8,078 bases of DNA from Micrococcales bacterium (lineage in GTDB: Bacteria > Actinomycetota > Actinomycetes > Actinomycetales > Microbacteriaceae), in assembly GCA_947448975.1 (NCBI GenBank), contig CANFPR010000036.1:1-8078 (forward strand). The letters are read 5' to 3'. A program made the translations under genes and the position numbers. The notes under the pieces were generated by a model. That model was not told the DNA's origin. It was given only the letters and a program-made list of their open reading frames with translations, and searched no databases. Below, one piece after another: positions 7,031 through 8,078 of the stretch. The stretch's first letter is position 1. The number at the start of each line of letters is the position of its first letter.

Positions 7031-7833
7031 TGGCTAGTTCAACCAGACAGGCGTTGGCTGCCGCCAAAGAAGCGGTTGCTCCGCTTCTAAAGAAGGCAGA
7101 CATTCGTTTCGCCGAAGAACTGTTCACCATTGGTGCAGCAGTTGCCTCGTCGATTCAGTTGCGAAACCTACTCTCCGACCCTTCGGGAGAGGCCAAGTCA
7201 AAGCCTGGAGCACTTGAGGCCGTTTTCGGCAAGAGTGTATCTAAAGATGCTGTGGCTTTTGCAAACACCCTTTCTGGACTCCGTTGGTCTAAGGGTTCCG
7301 ACCTGGCTTCGGCTTTCGAGCAAGTCGGCGTTTACGTCGTGGCTTCGATTGCCTCGAAGGCCGGAACCTTAGACAAACTGGAGAACGAGCTATTCGCTGC
7401 CCGTCAGGTAGTCGACAGCGACCGTGAGCTTCAAGCCGCATTGTCTTCAAGACAAGCGCCGCTCGATTCAAAGGTTGCTCTCGTAGCCGACTTGTTCAAA
7501 GGCAAACTAGGCACGGATGCATCGCTGCTGGTTCGCTTCGCCGTGGTTGGCTCACGCCACCACAAGGTAAGCACCGTGCTCGAGCACTTTGGCAAGCAGG
7601 TTTCAGAAGTTGCCAATCGAGTCGTCGCCACCGTAACCGTTGCCCAGCCGCTATCTGCAGCACAGCTGAAGCGCCTTGAAGCAACCCTGTCGAAGAACTA
7701 CGGACAGGCACTAAACCTAAATGTCGAGATCGACCCAAGCATCCTCGGTGGTGTCAAGGTTCAGGTCTCGGGAGAAATCATCGACGGAAGCGTTGCTAAC
7801 CGTCTAAACCAAGCAAAGTTGCAGCTCGCCTAG
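7030..7833 (+). CDS. atpH: ATP synthase F1 subunit delta
   Basis: Delta joins the top of F1 to the b stalk (the OSCP role in mitochondria). The product has 267 residues, longer than the roughly 180 of E. coli but in line with actinobacterial delta subunits. The family signature lies at the C-terminus: LGGVKVQVSGEIIDGS around 239-254, followed by a short amphipathic helix. The N-terminal ~110 residues are helical with an alanine-rich start. The ATG overlaps the atpF stop by one base and has AAGGG at 7019-7023. The TAG stop lies within a 10-base palindrome, CGCCTAGGCG (7827-7836), too short to call a terminator. Confidence 0.95.
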   Translation: MASSTRQALAAAKEAVAPLLKKADIRFAEELFTIGAAVASSIQLRNLLSDPSGEAKSKPGALEAVFGKSVSKDAVAFANTLSGLRWSKGSDLASAFEQVGVYVVASIASKAGTLDKLENELFAARQVVDSDRELQAALSSRQAPLDSKVALVADLFKGKLGTDASLLVRFAVVGSRHHKVSTVLEHFGKQVSEVANRVVATVTVAQPLSAAQLKRLEATLSKNYGQALNLNVEIDPSILGGVKVQVSGEIIDGSVANRLNQAKLQLA

Positions 7834-7881
7834 GCGAACTAAAGACCAACCGGGTTTCGGCCCAGAAGATAGAGGAACGAG

Positions 7882-8078
7882 ATGGCAGATCTAAAAATCA
7901 GCCCGAACGAGATTCGTGACGCGCTCAAAGACTTCGTAAAGTCTTACGAGCCAGCCAAGGCCTCGCGCACCGAGGTAGGCCACGTTATCGACGCCGGTGA
8001 CGGTATCGCCCACATCGAAGGCCTGCCTAGCGCAATGGCCAACGAGCTGCTCAAGTTTGCCGATGGCACCCTTGGTCT
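7882..8078 (+). CDS. atpA: ATP synthase F1 subunit alpha, 3'-truncated by window edge
   Basis: The alpha subunit alternates with beta in the F1 head and carries the non-catalytic nucleotide sites. Only 65 codons are visible, all open to the window end, from ATG at 7882 with AGAGGAA at 7871-7877 as its ribosome binding site. The start [11 protein letters not shown] and the segment [17 protein letters not shown] (about 32-48) match the N-terminal beta-barrel domain of bacterial alpha. The position after atpH is the standard one; atpG, atpD and atpC would be expected beyond the edge. The 48-base gap after atpH holds no convincing terminator, so the operon should continue through it. Confidence 0.95.
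   Translation, partial: MADLKISPNEIRDALKDFVKSYEPAKASRTEVGHVIDAGDGIAHIEGLPSAMANELLKFADGTLG

Noticed and set aside
7827..7836. Palindrome CGCCTAGGCG at the atpH stop
   Set aside because: A ten-base palindrome has no loop, is short enough to arise by chance in GC-rich DNA, and has no second copy that I noticed.
7848..7863. Small GC-rich inverted repeat before atpA
   Set aside because: Only three pairs can form in either arrangement and no T tract follows; too weak to be a terminator or regulator.

Overview
The window is a compact, entirely plus-strand stretch of an actinobacterial chromosome. It holds the 3' part of rho, then prfA, prmC, a Sua5/TsaC-family gene, a WecA/Rfe-type glycosyl-1-phosphate transferase and an atpI-like gene. 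The start of the F1Fo ATP synthase operon follows: atpB, atpE, atpF, atpH and the first 65 codons of atpA. From what I know of Mycobacterium tuberculosis (the Rv1297 to Rv1304 region) and other Actinobacteria, this order is the classical actinobacterial one. Here rpmE is absent between rho and prfA, and the b and delta subunits are separate genes. The moderately GC-rich composition and frequent GTG starts would suit a lower-GC member of the Microbacteriaceae, such as the freshwater Rhodoluna/Aquiluna lineage. That placement is inference; only 'Actinobacteria' is well supported.

Positions 1-5174 look like one transcription unit. rho, prfA and prmC abut with no spacer (TAA directly followed by ATG, twice). 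A 16-base gap precedes the Sua5-family gene, which then overlaps the wecA-like gene by one base, and that gene overlaps atpI by four. The products serve transcription termination (Rho), translation termination (RF1 and the PrmC methylase that modifies it), tRNA t6A formation (Sua5/TsaC) and lipid-linked glycan synthesis (WecA-like).

Positions 5175-5340 form the only sizeable gene-free stretch. It holds a weak terminator-like hairpin, a probable extended -10 promoter, a 10-bp hairpin at the expected 5' end of the transcript and a good ribosome binding site. The first acceptable start codon placed correctly after that site is CTG, so atpB appears to use a rare initiator. A second strong hairpin, which includes the atpB stop codon, separates atpB from atpE.

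Positions 5341-8078 encode the Fo subunits a, c and b, then delta and the start of alpha, in the standard order. The c subunit has the conserved carboxylate and the a subunit the essential arginine expected of a proton-driven enzyme. No RNA genes, mobile elements, CRISPR arrays or defence systems are visible, and I found no novel system. The most interesting points are regulatory: the atpB leader and start, and the atpB-atpE hairpin.
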